Position numbers and translations under genes: made by a program. A stretch of DNA of 64,000 bases from contig OU862913.1 in NCBI GenBank assembly GCA_917880885.1, positions 26,545,286-26,609,285 on the forward strand. Reading direction: 5' to 3'. The DNA comes from Limnephilus marmoratus (Eukaryota; Arthropoda; Insecta; Trichoptera; Limnephilidae). Below the pieces are notes generated by a model. The model made no database searches and was not told the origin of the DNA. It worked only from the letters and a program-made list of their open reading frames with translations. Of this stretch, positions 49,101 to 52,100 are shown piece by piece (within the stretch, counting starts at the first letter, position 1; the number at the start of each line of letters is the position of its first letter).

Positions 49101-52100
49101 ATTATTTTTATTTAAATAAATAGTTATTTTTCTGTTTCCAGGCTGACACTGTCCGAGCGTTTTGGCAAGATGGCCCAGTGGTCAGCCGACCGCTGCAGCC
49201 TCATGGAGAACATGCACATCACGCGGCGGGGGCCCGGAGAGGGGGGCTCCCTGAGCGTGCGCATTGAGGAGCGACAGGCGCAGCAAGACGAGGAGCCCCC
49301 CGTACGCGGAGCGTAAGTTACCTAACCTCGCAAACCAGCCAACCGACATGTGTTTCTTCCTTATCCAGCTCCTAGCTTCCGCTTCCCAATCCTCTTTCCC
49401 TTCATTTTTTTCTTCAATTTTTCTTTCCCTCCCCTCTCCCTTTATACTCTCCAACTTCCTTTCAATTTCCCCACTCTTGAACCTCAATTTCCCTTCATTT
49501 TCTTTCCTGGTTTCTTAATATTCCCAACATTCCATTCATTCTTATTTCAAATTCATTTCAATTCTTGTCCCCCTTTCCCTTAATATTCCCTATCTTTTAA
49601 TCACTTTCCTTTCACCTTCTATTCATTTTCCCTTCCCTTATATTTTTCCATTAATATGTCCCCACCTTCCATTCGCTTACTCTTCAATTTCCCTTTAATT
49701 TAGTAAAATAAGTAGTGACTTGTATCAATTTCTCTCAATATTTCCTACCTTCCAATCACTTTCCTTTCACATTCCATTTACTTACCCTTCAATTTCCCTT
49801 TAATTTACCTTCAATCTCACTTACCCTCTCTCTTTCCCTCGATATTCCCCACTTTCCCTTTACTTGCCCTTCACTTTCCCTTCAATTTAACTCCCCACCT
49901 TCCTATAACGTTCCTATCACCTTCCACTCACTTTCCACTCACTTTCCCTTCAGTTTCCCTTCAGTTTCCCTTCAACTCCCTTTACTTAGGTCCTATATAA
50001 AACATATATAAGAAGTGGTGCAATATGAGAACTGTGTACTTGTGTTCCCCAGGCACTCCCCCGCCCCCGAGGGCCACTACCCCGAAGAGCTGCTGGCTTC
50101 AGCCCCCATGGGCATGCCGTGTTGGGACGATGTTCGGGTCAGATACGACTACTACAAGAAAAGCGGCTATCTCAGAGGTAACAATAATATCAACATCTTC
50201 TGTCTCTATTTCAATTTTCTCAGCATGGGCTCCCGAGTTTAACACAACCCTTAGAGTTTTTTTAGGGAGAATTTCTCTCAACCTGATACGGGCTCATAAA
50301 ATTCATGCTGTCTCGAAACTTCGCAAATGTCAAATCCATTCTATACTATTTTAAATGTACATTAACCTGTCACAAGTCAGGAAAAACACGGAAATTCCCT
50401 AACAAAGCACGACTTTGAATTTTGAATTGAATGTTTTGTGGATTAATTTTAAGTTATCGTATATTTTATTGACCGAAACACATTCCTAGAACAATAAACT
50501 ATGTACCAAAACAACATTACTTGCGTTAATTACGTCAAATTTGACATTTTGATGCCACAGATAAAATCATTTAAAAATAATCTGGGGTTTCAAGGTGAAT
50601 GAAATTTTTACCCATCTTATGGGTAAATGTTGGCGCAAGCGATTCTGACCTTGTTCTTCATACAAATTCTGTACATAGAAGGGTCAAAATCGCAGACAAA
50701 CATATTTTTTTCGAAATTTTTTCCATGCGCGTGCGCACAAACTGCGCGTGGATTCGAGTCTCCGGCCGATTAGAGGTTAGATCATAGATTCCCAACCTTT
50801 TTTTGCCCACCGCCCACTTTGAGAATATTTTTTTTTCTAGCGCCCCCCAACTCGTAATTCTGGAACAGCAATTATCGTCACGATTATATTTACCATACCA
50901 GGGGGGGGGGGGGGGTGATAATGGGATGGGGCAAGATGTTTTTTTTTTAATTTTTTTATTGTAGGTATATTTTTTTTTTGATGACCGGCCAACTCAGAAT
51001 GAAACCAACTCAGAAGCACCTCATAAAGGTCATTAAGAGTGACGATAAAAAATATTTAAAAAATGTTTAAATAAGTTAAGTTAGGTTAGGGTTACCGGCT
51101 ATTTTAAAATTATTTTTCCATAGCTTTTAATGACCTTTCTGAGGTGTTTCTGAGTTGGTTTCATTCTGAGCTGGCATGGAACCTTTCTGAATTATTTTTA
51201 TTCTTTTTACTTGTCTTTTATTGCTCAGAAAGATTACAATTGTGCAGTAATTCAAGTGACTCGCTACAGTGGTATTGTAAACCAATTTCCGTGCTTTGAT
51301 GTCTAACTTTCACTTTATCCTACATAAGAAATTAAACTTTACTGCAATTTTTTAATTTAATATTTCAAAGTTAGTGTTTAGTTTTAATTTGTTATCGATT
51401 ATGATTCCTAAGTATTTAATTTCTTCTACTTCAATATTTTGATTGTCTATATTTAGGGTAGTAATTTCGTTGAGTTTCTTCTCTACTACCATGAATTTAC
51501 TTTTAGTTACATTTACTTTCAGTTATTTCGAAGAAAATAAACTTTAATATGTAGATAATACAGAAATATTCTTTAATAGAAATTCGCTTTGTATTTTTGA
51601 CAATGCATCTTCGATATTATTTGCTATAACATATAAAAGTGTGTCATCAGCAAAATTTTGATAGAACAGTACTTTAGGCACTTCACTATACTTAATAAAT
51701 AGGAGCGGTCCCAACACAAATCCTTGAGGAACTCCTAAGTTTAGTTGTTGTTCTTCAAATATAGCATCTCTAATTTTGGTTCTTTGTTTTCTATTTCAAT
51801 TTCATTTTCATTATTAGTAATTTCTCTGTCTGTCGTTTCAAAAACACGTCTAAAATCAAAGAACACTACTATTATGATTTTCTTCCTATCCATACTGGTT
51901 TTCCATTATGAATATTTATTTCTAAACCAAGATTGCTGTTTAAACAAGAATGTTATTTTTTCAATAAATTTACTCATCTGTTCTTTAACTATGGATTCTA
52001 GTAATTGTTCATATTTAGGTAAACCATTGATTGGTCTGAGGTCTTCGAAATTTTTAGCATTTATTATTTTGGACAGTTTTCCATGACTGCGGAAAAATTC

